Of a stretch of 64,000 nucleotides of DNA, positions 43,785 to 53,272 are shown one piece after another. Each line of letters starts with the position of its first letter. The stretch's first letter is position 1. The translations under genes and the position numbers were made by a program. The notes under the pieces were generated by a model. That model was not told the origin of the DNA and made no database searches. It saw only the letters and a list, made by a program, of their open reading frames with translations. This DNA is from CBDCME01 sp965218865 (GTDB lineage: Bacteria; Pseudomonadota; Alphaproteobacteria; JAAXGF01): positions 62,001-126,000 of the forward strand of contig CBDCME010000062.1 of the NCBI GenBank assembly GCA_965218865.1. Direction: 5' to 3'.

Positions 43785-44411
43785 ATGCTATGCGATCGAC
43801 ATTTTTCATACATATGGGTCGTCGTTCTGATCGGTTCCGCGTCACTTTCACTAGCTGACGAGGGACCCTACGTCAAGGGACAAGCGGGGGGCGATGCCCT
43901 CTCCGATTCGGATCTCGACAGCGGCGACACCGAGGCTGAATTCGCACCCGGCTACAATTTGTCCGGGGCGCTGGGATATCGTTGGGGCAAGTTCCGCCTC
44001 GAGGGTGAACTCGGCTACGTGGAATACGAAATCGACGAGGTCGATTTCGTGGGTCTTTGAGGCGGCGCCGACGGCGCCGTCAGTTCGCTGGCCATCATGC
44101 TCAACGCCGTCAGGGATTTCTCGCTCGTATCACCTTGGCACTTCCAACTCGGCGGCGGCGTCGGCGGGGCCTTGATCGCCATCAACGACGCTCAGGTCCT
44201 AGGCATCGACGTCGCCGATGACGAGGACGTCGCCTTCGCCTACCAAAACGGCGCCGGCCTCAAATATCGCCTCTCGGGGTCCGCGTCCCTGTCCCTGGAC
44301 TACCGCTATTTCGCCGCTCTCGATCCAAGGTTGCGGGACTCCACCGGCACCAACTTCGCCGCCGATTACGACCGCCACGATATCCGCCTCGGCGCGAGAT
44401 TCGAATTCTGA
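43785..44411 (+). pseudogene. Outer-membrane beta-barrel protein with an in-frame TGA
   Basis: The frame encodes a signal peptide (IWVVVLIGSASLSLA, then DEGPYVKGQAGG) and alternating beta-strand sequence typical of small OmpA/Lom-like barrels (LSGALGYRWGKFRLEGELGY). After DEVDFVGL a TGA at 44058-44060 interrupts. The same frame continues with GGADGAVSSLAIMLNAVRDF to SASLSLDYRYFAALDPRLRD and the terminal RLGARFEF, where the last Phe is the usual barrel end. Without readthrough no barrel can form. Confidence 0.75.
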
Positions 44412-44679
44412 CCACCGCCCGCGAGCCCTCGCATTACCGTGGCGGCGACGTTTTCGAGATCGCCGCCCTACCACCAGCCAGGCAAGACCCAAAATCTTTC
44501 TGGAAGCGGAGTTTCGGCCACCGAACCTCCAGCGCGCCGAGTTTTGGAAAACTCTTGTTTGACCGAAAATCAGTTATCGAAAGCCTTAATGGACGATTCC
44601 ACCGAATAGCCCGATTTCCCCTCCGACTGGTCGGAAATGCCGACCTGATCTGGCAAGTGCGTCTGGTAATAATATTCGA
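44412..44679. other. Intergenic region after the beta-barrel gene
   Basis: About 270 bases. A short plus-strand frame reads FDRKSVIESLNGRFHRI, faintly like a transposase motif, but it is too short to assign. Nothing else is seen. Confidence 0.3.
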
Positions 44680-45063
44680 TCATCCAAGCTTATCCCGGAA
44701 AGCCGTCTCGACTCTGTCGATAAGTCCTTTCATCGCATCTGATCTGATGGTGTCGCCTTTTTTCTCGTAATCCGCATAGCGATTGGTCATCGACCTATAG
44801 ATTCGGTTGACATAATGGGCCGAGTTAGGCTTCGGAACAAAGCTCGCGCCCGCAGCGATACTCACCGCCAGGAACGTTCCTGCCACAATTCCGAATTCAC
44901 TCCAACCAAATCCAAAGAGGGCGTAAAGGAAAAGGGCGATAATCGATGCCCAAGTCAGCAAAGTCACATTTGTGCCTGATGGTGGGGTAATTGCGTCCTG
45001 ATATCCCGTCTCTGTCGCGCCAGAGCTAATTCTCAGGCCCATAGTCTTGCTTGCGTTCGCCAA
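44680..45063 (-). CDS. Small membrane hypothetical protein
   Basis: A 127-residue protein with two adjacent hydrophobic segments (LLTWASIIALFLYALFGFGW and FGIVAGTFLAVSIAAGASFV) and a charged helical C-terminus (SMTNRYADYEKKGDTIRSDA, ending LIDRVETAFRDKLG). The first 35 residues are polar and probably cytoplasmic. No family is recognised. A gene fragment lies about 60 bases upstream on the same strand, so it was probably the second gene of a pair. Confidence 0.55.
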   Translation of the reverse strand: MANASKTMGLRISSGATETGYQDAITPPSGTNVTLLTWASIIALFLYALFGFGWSEFGIVAGTFLAVSIAAGASFVPKPNSAHYVNRIYRSMTNRYADYEKKGDTIRSDAMKGLIDRVETAFRDKLG

Positions 45064-45125
45064 TCCGAGTTGCTACCGAAAAAGAATGCCAAGCACTCCG
45101 GCAACGATGTATAAAAGGTATTCTA

Positions 45126-45276
45126 TTATTCCCCTACCAGATTCATCAATATTCTTCGCCCAAGATGCGCGTAATATGAACGTTTGTTCTGATCATAAAG
45201 CGAATCGAGAGTGGTGACAAACAGGTTCTTTAACTTGCCCCCATTTCTGCTCCTCGGATCGGCCACTGCACTTATA
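45126..45276 (-). pseudogene. Hypothetical protein C-terminal fragment, 5' cut by IS630 copy 4
   Basis: After the IS630 end, the minus strand reads AVADPRSRNGGKLKNLFVTT then LDSLYDQNKRSYYAHLGRRI and ends NLVGE at a stop at 45126. Only about 48 residues remain. It sits just upstream of the small membrane protein gene on the same strand. The family is unknown. Confidence 0.4.
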
Positions 45277-45286
45277 CCAACCGCCC

Positions 45287-45892
45287 TTAACATTGCCTTG
45301 TGCGAGCCCACGCTCTGAGGCCGATGGACATGATCTTCCAAGGTTGGTCGGTCAGGTTGTTCCAGGCTTGGCAAGAGGCCTCGACGATGGCTTCATAGGA
45401 GTCGAAGACACGATTGGAGAGCCAGTTCTGGCGGAGGTATTGCCAGACATTTTCGGCGGGATTGAGCTCCGGGGACTTGGGTGGCAAAGGCACGAGGGAG
45501 ATGTTCTCCGGGATGCCGAGTTTGGCAGTGGTGTGCCATGCGGCTTGGTCGAGCAGCACGACGGCATGGGCGTTTGGGGCAACGGCCCGGCTGATTTCCT
45601 CGAGATGCAGGTCCATGGCTTCAGTATTGGCGCGCGGCATGACCAGCGCCGCGCCCTCACCGCGCTCGGGGCAGATGGCGCCGAAGAGATACGCCGAAGA
45701 GGTCCGTAGGTCCTTGACCTGGCGCGGGCGCGATCCCTTTGGGGCCCACTGGCGCACCAGGCTGTTCTTCTGGCCGACGCGCATTTCATCTTGAAACCAA
45801 ACCTCGATGGGCGTGTCCGGTGGCTGTGCCGCTACGATTTTCGCCAAGTGTTCGGGAAAACTTTTTTTTAAATTCCTCCTGTGCCCGCGCAT
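45287..45892 (-). CDS. IS630 transposase orfB, copy 4
   Basis: DDE half with FQDE, LLDQAAWH and NPAENVW intact; the C-terminal residues are ARTRQC instead of ARTSQC. It is in the +1 frame relative to orfA. Confidence 0.87.
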   Translation of the reverse strand: MRGHRRNLKKSFPEHLAKIVAAQPPDTPIEVWFQDEMRVGQKNSLVRQWAPKGSRPRQVKDLRTSSAYLFGAICPERGEGAALVMPRANTEAMDLHLEEISRAVAPNAHAVVLLDQAAWHTTAKLGIPENISLVPLPPKSPELNPAENVWQYLRQNWLSNRVFDSYEAIVEASCQAWNNLTDQPWKIMSIGLRAWARTRQC

Positions 45893-46352
45893 CCTGGCCG
45901 ACGTGGCGCGGGCGCGCGGAAATATGCGAGAACCCGAGCGCGGCCAGCAGCTTGCCGACGCTCCGCTCGTGATAGTCCACGCCGAAGCGCGTTCGGATCA
46001 GTTGCTTGAGATCGATGCAGCGCCAGCGCACGACCCCATCCCGTTCGGGATCGGGACCGGCCTCGATAGCCCGCGAAAGCGCCGCCATTTGCGACGGCGT
46101 CAACCGACGCAACGCCCCGTTCGGCTTGCGGTCGATCAGACCGGCCGGACCTCCCGCGTTGAACCGGTGAACCCAGTCCCGCAACGTCTGCCGATCCATG
46201 CCGCCAATACCCGCCGCGCACGCTCGATCCATCCCATCGTAGATGGCCGCCATCGACAAAAGCCGTCGCGCCTGGTTCCCATCATCGCTCCGTGCCGCAA
46301 GAACACGGACTCTTTCAGCATCAAAGTCGTTTCGCAAAGGAATCGTTGGCAT
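45786..46352 (-). CDS. IS630 transposase orfA, copy 4
   Basis: HTH half starting MPTIPLRNDFDAER, without nonsense codons, overlapping orfB at the A8 run. Together with orfB it looks like an intact two-frame transposase. Confidence 0.85.
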   Translation of the reverse strand: MPTIPLRNDFDAERVRVLAARSDDGNQARRLLSMAAIYDGMDRACAAGIGGMDRQTLRDWVHRFNAGGPAGLIDRKPNGALRRLTPSQMAALSRAIEAGPDPERDGVVRWRCIDLKQLIRTRFGVDYHERSVGKLLAALGFSHISARPRHVGQDARAQEEFKKKFSRTLGENRSGTATGHAHRGLVSR

Positions 46353-46456
46353 TGAACACACTCCCTTGTTGCCAACAACCTTGAATCACACAAAACCTGG
46401 CGTGTAAACCTTTGCGCGAGTCAAACTCGCGGGCGGTTGGTATTAGGTGCGAATTA

Positions 46457-47273
46457 GTCGTCCGTGAAGAACCCTGATTTCAAGCTGAAGCGGCGATTGG
46501 GTTTGCGGTGGGGTGCGAGATGTCGCTGAGGAGCGCGGCCAGGATTTGGACAAACAAACGCCTCAGCCATTTGAGGACAAGGCGGTAGTTGTAGCCGGCG
46601 CCGGCGAGGATGGCGTTGATCTTGTCGCCGTCGCGGCCTTTGAGGAAGTTGCGCCCCAGCCTGCCATCGCTCTTGAGATGTCCGATCACGGCCTCGACGG
46701 CGGAGCGCCGCCTGAGCTCCTTCTTGATCGTCGGCGTGATGCCGCGTTTCTGGCCTGATCTAAAGACGCGGTGTTTGTTGGGGTAATCGTGGCCCTGGTA
46801 TCCCTTGTCGACATAGATGCGCTCGGCCGATATCCCCGTCCAGCGTTCCATCTCTTCGATCACCTGCCTCAAGGTGTGGCCATCATAGGGATTGCCGTGG
46901 AAGGCCTTGACGTGGGCGACGAACTGGCCGCCGGGGGGGCGGGAATTGGTCGCCGCCACGGAGACCTTGCAGCCGAACTCGTACGGCTTGTGCGCCTTCC
47001 CTTTGCCGATGCATTCGACCTCGGGCGCGTGGAGCGAATAGACCTTGGGCAAGGGGTCGCGCCGCTTCTGGGTCGACACCCGCTCGGCCAGCCACAAGGG
47101 GCGGCGGAAGGTATCCCGTAGGCTCTCCTCCTGGGCCGTCTTGCGGCGGATGTCGCGGACGGTGCGCCCGAGATAGGTCTTGAGCTTGCGCAGGGCCTTG
47201 TTGGCCCGCTTGTGCTGTTTGGCATGGCGGTAGCGGCCTTGCATGATCAACGCCCTCTTGCCCAGGCGGGTAT
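46457..47273 (-). mobile_element. IS5-family element, truncated copy
   Basis: Starts with the end GTCGTCCGTGAAGAAC and is nearly identical to 42186-43000. Identity stops after CCCAGGCGGGTAT at 47273. The N-terminal third of the transposase and the other terminal repeat are missing. Confidence 0.9.
46480..47273 (-). pseudogene. IS5-family transposase, C-terminal two thirds
   Basis: Identical to the C-terminal part of the transposase at 42209-43564 from TRLGKRALIMQGRYRHAKQH onward, including RIYVDKGYQGHDYPNKHRVF and the Glu region. The first catalytic Asp is missing. Confidence 0.88.
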
Positions 47274-47616
47274 GCGGTCCGATACGAAGTCTGCGCCGAT
47301 CCGTTGGATTCAAAGATATGTCATTGCGGAGTCTGCCAAAAGCTGCACGGTGCTCCCATGCAGTGGGCAGCGATATTCCACAAACACGACGTCAGAATCC
47401 TGGCAGGGATGAATCACCTCTTTTTCTACAACCGCGAGCTCGATAAGCCTGAGAGAATTCTTCCTTGCAAGGTGAGTTGTGCCCTGTGCGGCACTCCCAT
47501 CGCGGATGAAGGACGCCGTATGTGGCTCGCGTTTCCATCGCTCTTCAATTTTGGAATCCCGCCTAAGGTTCCTGAAACCTTCAAGCCGACCTGTCACATC
47601 TTCTATCGCATGCGGA
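47274..47616 (+). pseudogene. GFA-domain protein fragment between two IS elements
   Basis: The plus strand reads SKICHCGVCQKLHGAPMQWA then FFYNRELDKPERILPCKVSC, ALCGTPIADEGRRMWLAFPS and FKPTCHIFYRMR. This is the glutathione-dependent formaldehyde-activating/CENP-V zinc fold with CxCxxC and CxxC metal ligands. The N-terminus is lost to the truncated IS5 copy and the C-terminus to IS256 copy 3. A TTG at 47304 starts the open frame but is not the original start. Confidence 0.75.
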
Positions 47617-49079
47617 GGCAATGTCCCGGCTGATGTTGAAAAAGTGAGGTAGGCGTCATTCGCCTGGAACCGTTAGGCTCTGGGTGTTGAATCCATCAAG
47701 GAGAACGACGCCATGACCAAGACTACACGGAACAGCCGCCTTTCGAAACTGTTGGAGATCCCGCTTCCGCTGTTGCCGCCGGCCTTGCCGGAGGCTTTTG
47801 ATGATCTGCGCATGAGCGTGGATCGCTTTTGCCTGTTGGCCGGGGTGGAGACCCTGGGCGAGATGCTGGACGAGGATAGCGAGGTGCTCTGCGGAGCGCG
47901 CCACGCCCGCACGGCCGAGCGGCAGGGCCATCGCTGGGGGACAACCCAGAGCGAGATTGCCTATCACGGGGGCAAGGTGAAGCTGACGCGCCCGCGGGTG
48001 CGCGATCTTGGGGGCAAGGAGATGAGCTTGCCGAGCTGGGAGTTGCTCTCGGACCCGGCGCTTTTGCAGTCCTGGGCGATGAACATCATGCTGCTTACGG
48101 TTTCGACCCGCAAGTACGCGCGCGCCGTGCGCCTGCCCGGCGAGGCCAGCGGCGACTTGCCGGCACGCGCGGGCGATGCGACCTCGAAGTCCGCGGTCTC
48201 GCGGCGCTTCGTGGCCATGACGCGCAAGAAGCTGAAGGCCTTCCTGGCCAGCGACCTTTCGGATCTCGATCTCCTGGTCATCCAGATCGACGGGCTGCAC
48301 GTCGGCGATCACGTGTTGCTGGCAGCTATTGGCATCGACGGCGCGGGCGAGAAGCATGTTCTAGGCCTGGCCGAAGGTGCCACGGAGAATGCCGCCACGG
48401 TGCAGGCGCTGCTCGACAACCTGACCGCCCGCGGCCTCGACCCGGAAGTGCCCCGGCTCTTCATCGTCGACGGCGCCAAGGCGCTCTCCAAGGCGATCAA
48501 GCGGACCTTCGGGCCGGTGGCCGCCCTCCAGCGCTGCCAGGTCCACAAGGGCCGCAACATCATCGAGCGCCTCGACGAAAGCCTTCATGCCGGCGTCAAG
48601 AAGGCGCTCAGGCAAGCCTGGGACCAAGACGATGCCGAGAAAGCCGAACGCCTCATGAAGAACCTGGCGCGCCGCCTGGAGACCGAGGCCCCCGGCGTTT
48701 CGGCTTCCATCCTGGAGGGCCTGGATGAGATCCTCACCGTGATCCGCTTGGGCCTGCCGCCCAAGCTCAGGCGCTCCTTGGCCTGCACCAACGCCATCGA
48801 GAATGCCTTGGGAACGGTCAGGATGGTGCAGCACAATGTCAAGCGCTGGCGCAACGCCGAGATGGCCTTGCAATGGACCGCCGCCGGCCTCCTGGAAGCC
48901 CAAAAGACCTTCCGTCGCCTCAAGGCCTACCGGCAACTCCCCATCCTCAGAGCTGCCCTCGAGGATCACGTGAAAAAGGCAAAAGCGAAAAGCGCCATTG
49001 AAACCATCAAAGAGGCCGCCTAGCCTCGAAGCCCAACCATGCCTGCCTCGCCTTTTTCAACAGAGCATGGGACATCGCC
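47617..49079 (+). mobile_element. IS256-family element, copy 3 (complete)
   Basis: 1463 bp with ends GGCAATGTCCC and GGGACATCGCC and extended imperfect inverted repeats containing GTTGAAAAAG. It holds an intact transposase. No clear direct repeat flanks it. Confidence 0.93.
47713..49023 (+). CDS. IS256-family transposase, intact
   Basis: A 436-residue mutator-type transposase. Catalytic region: LDLLVIQIDGLHVGDHVLLA (first Asp), VPRLFIVDGAKALSKAIKRT (second Asp) and RSLACTNAIENALGTVRMVQ (Glu in the family signature). The C-terminus FRRLKAYRQLPILRAALEDH is complete, unlike copy 2. The ATG at 47713 follows AAGGAGAACGACGCC. This is the likely active source of the three copies. Confidence 0.95.
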   Translation: MTKTTRNSRLSKLLEIPLPLLPPALPEAFDDLRMSVDRFCLLAGVETLGEMLDEDSEVLCGARHARTAERQGHRWGTTQSEIAYHGGKVKLTRPRVRDLGGKEMSLPSWELLSDPALLQSWAMNIMLLTVSTRKYARAVRLPGEASGDLPARAGDATSKSAVSRRFVAMTRKKLKAFLASDLSDLDLLVIQIDGLHVGDHVLLAAIGIDGAGEKHVLGLAEGATENAATVQALLDNLTARGLDPEVPRLFIVDGAKALSKAIKRTFGPVAALQRCQVHKGRNIIERLDESLHAGVKKALRQAWDQDDAEKAERLMKNLARRLETEAPGVSASILEGLDEILTVIRLGLPPKLRRSLACTNAIENALGTVRMVQHNVKRWRNAEMALQWTAAGLLEAQKTFRRLKAYRQLPILRAALEDHVKKAKAKSAIETIKEAA

Positions 49080-49170
49080 CATGTGGATGATCGATTTGAA
49101 CGATGATCTGCCCAAGTGGTTGGGCCATAAGAAACTGTCGGTCCTGTTGTAATCGGGCGTTCTTTTCGTC

Positions 49171-49309
49171 TGACAGTCTATTAGAAAACTCGCGGCACCG
49201 GCCCTCTCCCCCTCCCGGCCACCCATATCAGCAACCTCTCGTGGGTGGCCGGGAGAGGGAGAGGGACAGACGCAAAAAATGCGCGGGCGCGCATTTTCGA
49301 ACGGACACT
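49171..49309 (+). repeat. MITE-like hairpin repeat, copy B
   Basis: Starts with a diverged left end (tgacagtctattagaaaact), has the long hairpin GGCCCTCTCCCCCTCCCGGC / complement around loop tatcagcaacctctcg, the small palindrome near AATGCGCG, and a right end gcattttcgaacggacactg. The right arm is GGGAGAGGGAGAGGG, with one substitution relative to copy C. It lies in the non-coding region 49080-49395. Confidence 0.8.
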
Positions 49310-49395
49310 GATTCGCCTCGTCCCGAGTTGGGAAGGGCACCGCCCGCCGGACACGAGGGCCGCGGTGACACGGCCTCTCCGCCAACGCCCGGGCG

Positions 49396-50241
49396 TTAGT
49401 GTGGAACGGGGGTGCGACCAACCTGGCTGAAGATTTCCTCGGCCGAGAGTTCGGGAACCGGGTAATTCAAGCTGCTCACACTGACCTGCGGACGAATCTC
49501 GTCATCGGCGACGACGACAGTCATGTTATCGAGGTGTTTCAAGATTTTTTGGGACACGACCTCGCATTTATTCCAAAACGTGTTTTGCAGCATCATGCAG
49601 AATTCGTTCGACGCGACCTTGGCGAGGAGGTCGCTCTTGCGGGTCGACTTGCGTAAAATTTTGGCGATCTCGTTCATCATATGGCGGGCGGGGGCGTATC
49701 CGAAGTTTTGATAGACGTCGTCGAAATTCAGGATCGTGATGAACATCAGGGTCCCCGGACTCTCGGTCCGCCGGCACTCCTCGATCGTGACCCGGAAAAA
49801 TTGCTGAAAACTCGCTTTGTTGACGAGGCCGGTGTCGTGATCCGTGCCGGGACCCTCGCGCAATTGGTCCTCGAGGTTGAGGAGGCGTTTGCCGCTTTTG
49901 AGCCGGAGCCGAAGCTCGGTCGCATTGAAGGGACGCGTGATGTAGTCGTCGGCCCCGGCCTCGAGGGCCTCGGTCATGGTTTGCTTTTCCGTCAAGTTGG
50001 TATAGACGATGACGTAGATATAGCGGTTGCGCTCCAATGCCCTGACGCATTTGCAGAGTTCCGGGCCTGGCAAGCCCGGCAAATCCCAACCCATGATGAC
50101 GACGCGGAACATTTCCTTCTTGATGCGTTTGTAGGCGGCCAAGCCGGTTCGGGCGATGACCACCGTATGGCCCCATTTCTCAAGTCTGCTTCGCAGCATG
50201 CGGCGAAACAGCTCGTCGTCGGATACAACAATGATTTTCAT
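49396..50241 (-). CDS. Response regulator with degenerate receiver and GGDEF domains
   Basis: 281 residues: a receiver domain (1-115) and a GGDEF-like domain (125-275). The receiver keeps the acidic pair (VVSDDE) and the Thr (VYTN), but the phospho-acceptor position in VVIMGWDLPG is Gly instead of Asp, and the conserved Lys of the KPF motif is Arg (ITRPF). The GGDEF signature is ASNEF, so cyclic-di-GMP synthesis is not expected. It may work as a protein-interaction module. The ATG at 50241 has GGGGGAG upstream. It stands alone, between a repeat region and trkH. Confidence 0.85.
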   Translation of the reverse strand: MKIIVVSDDELFRRMLRSRLEKWGHTVVIARTGLAAYKRIKKEMFRVVIMGWDLPGLPGPELCKCVRALERNRYIYVIVYTNLTEKQTMTEALEAGADDYITRPFNATELRLRLKSGKRLLNLEDQLREGPGTDHDTGLVNKASFQQFFRVTIEECRRTESPGTLMFITILNFDDVYQNFGYAPARHMMNEIAKILRKSTRKSDLLAKVASNEFCMMLQNTFWNKCEVVSQKILKHLDNMTVVVADDEIRPQVSVSSLNYPVPELSAEEIFSQVGRTPVPH

Positions 50242-50454
50242 CGACTCCCCCAAAGGCGCGACCGACGGAGTCTCCGAACCCCGTCTTCAGGTGATTTTGG
50301 CCGAGAAAGTTCCCTCAACGAGCGCGAAATCCACGGGCCGACGCGACGAACGCCCAGCGCGCTCGAGCGGGCCGATGATAACGCCCGCTTCAGTGGTGTC
50401 AATTTCTTGCGCTCGTTAACGTGCTCGAGGCTGGTTCGCGGTCTCGATTCGATC

Positions 50455-51902
50455 CTATTGGCGCCAAAAACTTGGCGCGAACAGGACCAGCACCGTGAAC
50501 AGCTCGAGTCGGCCGACCAACATCGCGAACGACAGCAGCCACTTCGCCGGGTCCGGAAGGGGCGCGAAGGATCCGGTCGGGCCGATGACATCGCCCAGGC
50601 CGGGTCCAACGTTCGCGAGCGCGGTCGCGGCACCCGACATGCTGGTCAGGAAGTCGAGGCCGAGGGCGGCGAGGCCGAGGGCGACGGTGACGAAACAAAC
50701 GACGAACAGAAAGAAAAAGCCCAGGACCGCTTCCAAAACCTGTTCAGGAATGGGTTTCCGGTTGAAATGGGGAATGAAAATGCCATGGGGTTGGAGAGAG
50801 CGGCGAATCTGCACCCCGGTCTCCGCGGCGAGGACCTGGACGCGGAATATCTTGATGCCGCCGGTCGTCGATCCGGTGCAGCCCCCGATCAGCATGAGAA
50901 AGAACAAAAGGCTCGTCGCGAATCCGCCCCAAAGGCCATAATCGACCGATGAAAAACCGGTTCCGGTGATGATCGAGACAACGTTGAAGGCCGTGTGGCG
51001 GAGGGCTGGTTCGAACGCTTCGGTGCCACTGACCATAACATCCAGGTGATGGTCGCGACCGAGGCCACGATGATCGCCAAAAACCAGCGTACCTGCGATT
51101 CCCGCCAGACGAACTGGGTTTGACCGCGAACCAAGCGAAAATAAAGTATGAACGGAATTCCGCCCAAAATCATGAAACCCGTCGCAACCCATTCGATCGC
51201 CGGGTTGCCGAAATGCCCGATCGAGGCATCGGAGGTCGAGAAACCGGCGGTGGATATGGTCGTCATGGCGTGGCATACGGCCTCGAAGCCGGTCATGCCG
51301 GCTTGCCAGTACGCCACCGTGGCAATCACGGTAAACACCAGATAGATCACTCCGATCACCGACGATATCTGGGCTGGGCGTGGCAAGACCTTGTCGGAAC
51401 GGTCCGATGACTCGGTCCGGAAAAGCTGCATCCCCCCGACCCGCAACATCGGGAGAACGGCGATCGCCATGACGACGATACCGATGCCGCCCTGCCATTG
51501 CAGCAACGCCCGCCACAACAGGATTCCGCGCGGTGCCCGGTCGAGACCGGTCATGACGGTCGAGCCGGTCGTCGTGATCCCCGACATGGCCTCGAAAAAA
51601 GCGTCTGTGTAGCTCATTCCGAGATCGGCCAGGGAGAAGGGGAGGGCGGCGAACGCGGTCAGGGTGGTCCAACTCAAGGTGGTCAGCAGGAAGGTCTGCT
51701 TGACGGTGAACCGTGTCGGCCCGACACGGTTCACGAGGACCAGGCCGACGCCCGTGAAGACGGTGAGAAAGGAAGCCGCGAGAAACGCCGTCCAGTTCGC
51801 GTGACCGTTGCTCGCGTCGGCCAGCGCCGGAATGAGCATGAACGCGCCGAGCGTGGCGAGCAGGGCGCCGATGACAAAGAGAACTGGTCGAAGTTCGGTC
51901 AT
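50455..51902 (-). pseudogene. trkH: TrkH-family potassium transporter with a frameshift
   Basis: The first frame (51902 to about 51040) encodes the N-terminal half of a TrkH/KtrB-type channel: FFEAMSGITTTGSTVMTGLD (selectivity loop 1) and AVCHAMTTISTAGFSTSDAS. At ATITWM near 51040 the frame must shift by one base to continue as MVSGTEAFEPALRHTAFNVV, GTGFSSVDYGLW, GGCTGSTTGGIKIFRV and LVGRLELFTVLVLFAPSFWR. Both halves are well conserved, so the lesion is recent or a sequencing error. TrkA is not in the window. Confidence 0.88.
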
Positions 51903-51970
51903 GCCCAGCCGGCAACGAACCTCCTATTCGCGCCCGGCGGCCATTCACCGACTCCCCGGCCACGGAGCCC

Positions 51971-52675
51971 TTATCGGTGTCCGCTCACCACCGGGTCGCC
52001 GATCATGGTCAAGAACTCGCGTCGGGTCGCGGAATTGGTTCGAAACGCCCCCAACATGCGGCTGGTCACCATGATCGTGCCCGGCAAATGTACGCCGCGC
52101 GTGGTCATGCAGTGGTGAGTGGCCTGAATGACGACGGCGACACCGCTTGGTTCGAGGACGTCGTTGATCGTGTCCGCGATCTGGGTGGTGAGCTTTTCCT
52201 GGATCTGGAGGCGGCGCGCGAACACCTGGACCAGGCGCGCCAGCTTGCTGATTCCGACCACTCGGCTGTCCGGCAGGTAGGCCACGTGCGCGGTGCCGAT
52301 GATCGGCGCCAGATGGTGTTCGCAATGGGATTCGAAGACGATATCCCGGAGCACCACCATCTCGTCGTAGCCCTCGGATTCCTCGAACGTGCGTTCGAGA
52401 ATGGCGACCGGATCCTGGCCATAACCGTTGCAGTACTCCTCGTACGCCCGCGCGACGCGGTCCGGCGTTCCCTGCAGTCCCTCGCGGTTCGGATCGTCGC
52501 CGGCCCAGCGGATTAGGGTGCGCACGGCGTCCTCGGTTTCCTCCCGACTGGGCCGCGCCACACCCCGCTCGCTTTCCGCGCCATCCGATTCGGTCGGGTC
52601 GTTGTCACGGGGGGCGGTTGAATTCAGCTTTGTCACACGCTCTTCCTTTCGATCATGGTCGTCTTGCGCGCTCAT
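51971..52675 (-). CDS. folE: GTP cyclohydrolase I
   Basis: First step of folate (tetrahydropterin) synthesis, converting GTP to 7,8-dihydroneopterin triphosphate. The 234-residue protein has a variable N-terminal tail of about 45 residues, then GLQGTPDRVARAYEEYCNGY, the zinc and catalytic segment IVFESHCEHHLAPIIGTAHV, VVGISKLARLVQVFARRLQI, QEKLTTQIA and ATHHCMTTRGVHLPGTIMVT. Zinc ligands Cys, His and Cys are all present. It is flanked by trkH and apaG on the same strand. Confidence 0.95.
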   Translation of the reverse strand: MSAQDDHDRKEERVTKLNSTAPRDNDPTESDGAESERGVARPSREETEDAVRTLIRWAGDDPNREGLQGTPDRVARAYEEYCNGYGQDPVAILERTFEESEGYDEMVVLRDIVFESHCEHHLAPIIGTAHVAYLPDSRVVGISKLARLVQVFARRLQIQEKLTTQIADTINDVLEPSGVAVVIQATHHCMTTRGVHLPGTIMVTSRMLGAFRTNSATRREFLTMIGDPVVSGHR

Positions 52676-52770
52676 CCGGCGCCGGGTCCATCATTCGATC
52701 GCGTCCCCGGGAGGGCCGAGCCCTCGAACTCCTGCGGTGGGGCCGCATTCGTCGGCGCGGATCGCCTTGC

Positions 52771-53172
52771 CTAATTCAGTTGCACTTGTTGGTGGGGACT
52801 ATCGAGCGAAAAGGCGGGGATCTCGACGTCGAAGCGTTCACCCTCCTCGGTCAGCATCTGATACCGGCCCACCATAATTCCCGACGGCGTCGACAAGGGC
52901 GTGCCGCTCGTGTACTCGAACACCCCTCCGGGCTTGAGCACGGGCTGTTCGCCGACGACACCGGCTCCGCGCACCTCGTTGACAAGTCCGTGGGCGTCCG
53001 TGATCGACCAAAACCGCGTCAGCAGTTTCACTGTTTCGCGCCCGAGATTTTCGATCCACACATGGTAGGCCCAAACGAAATGTTCGTCATCGGGATCCGA
53101 TTGGCCATCGAGAAACATGGGCTTCACGGTAATTTGAATGGAACGGGTGGTTCTCTTGTACGCCACGGACAT
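52771..53172 (-). CDS. apaG: ApaG domain protein
   Basis: A 133-residue beta-sandwich protein of the ApaG family (Co2+/Mg2+ efflux-associated; exact role unsettled). Conserved segments are VKPMFLDGQSDPDDEHFVWA, YHVWIENLGRETVKLLTRFW, GVVGEQPVLKPGGVFEYTSG and TPSGIMVGRYQM. I chose ATG 53172 (MSVAYKRTTRS); the long upstream extension to 53448 overlaps the radical SAM gene and is not family-like. Confidence 0.92.
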   Translation of the reverse strand: MSVAYKRTTRSIQITVKPMFLDGQSDPDDEHFVWAYHVWIENLGRETVKLLTRFWSITDAHGLVNEVRGAGVVGEQPVLKPGGVFEYTSGTPLSTPSGIMVGRYQMLTEEGERFDVEIPAFSLDSPHQQVQLN

Positions 53173-53272
53173 CCACCGATTGTCGTCAGCCCAAAATCGA
53201 GGGTTCGATTTATGCCAACGAGGCGGCTTTCCAAATATCGCGCCCGTATGAAATTGTCCAGCGCCGGACAAA

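Larger units (their letters stand above)
45277..46440 (-). mobile_element. IS630-family element, copy 4
   Basis: Full-length 1164-bp copy with CCAACCGCCC termini and flanking TA on both sides. It interrupts the hypothetical gene at 45126-45276; its right side continues 16 bases later into a truncated IS5 copy. Confidence 0.93.

Noticed and set aside
44058..44060. Selenocysteine readthrough at the TGA in the beta-barrel gene
   Set aside because: No selenocysteine insertion hairpin is evident, and barrel proteins of this type do not use selenocysteine. Simple nonsense mutation is more likely.
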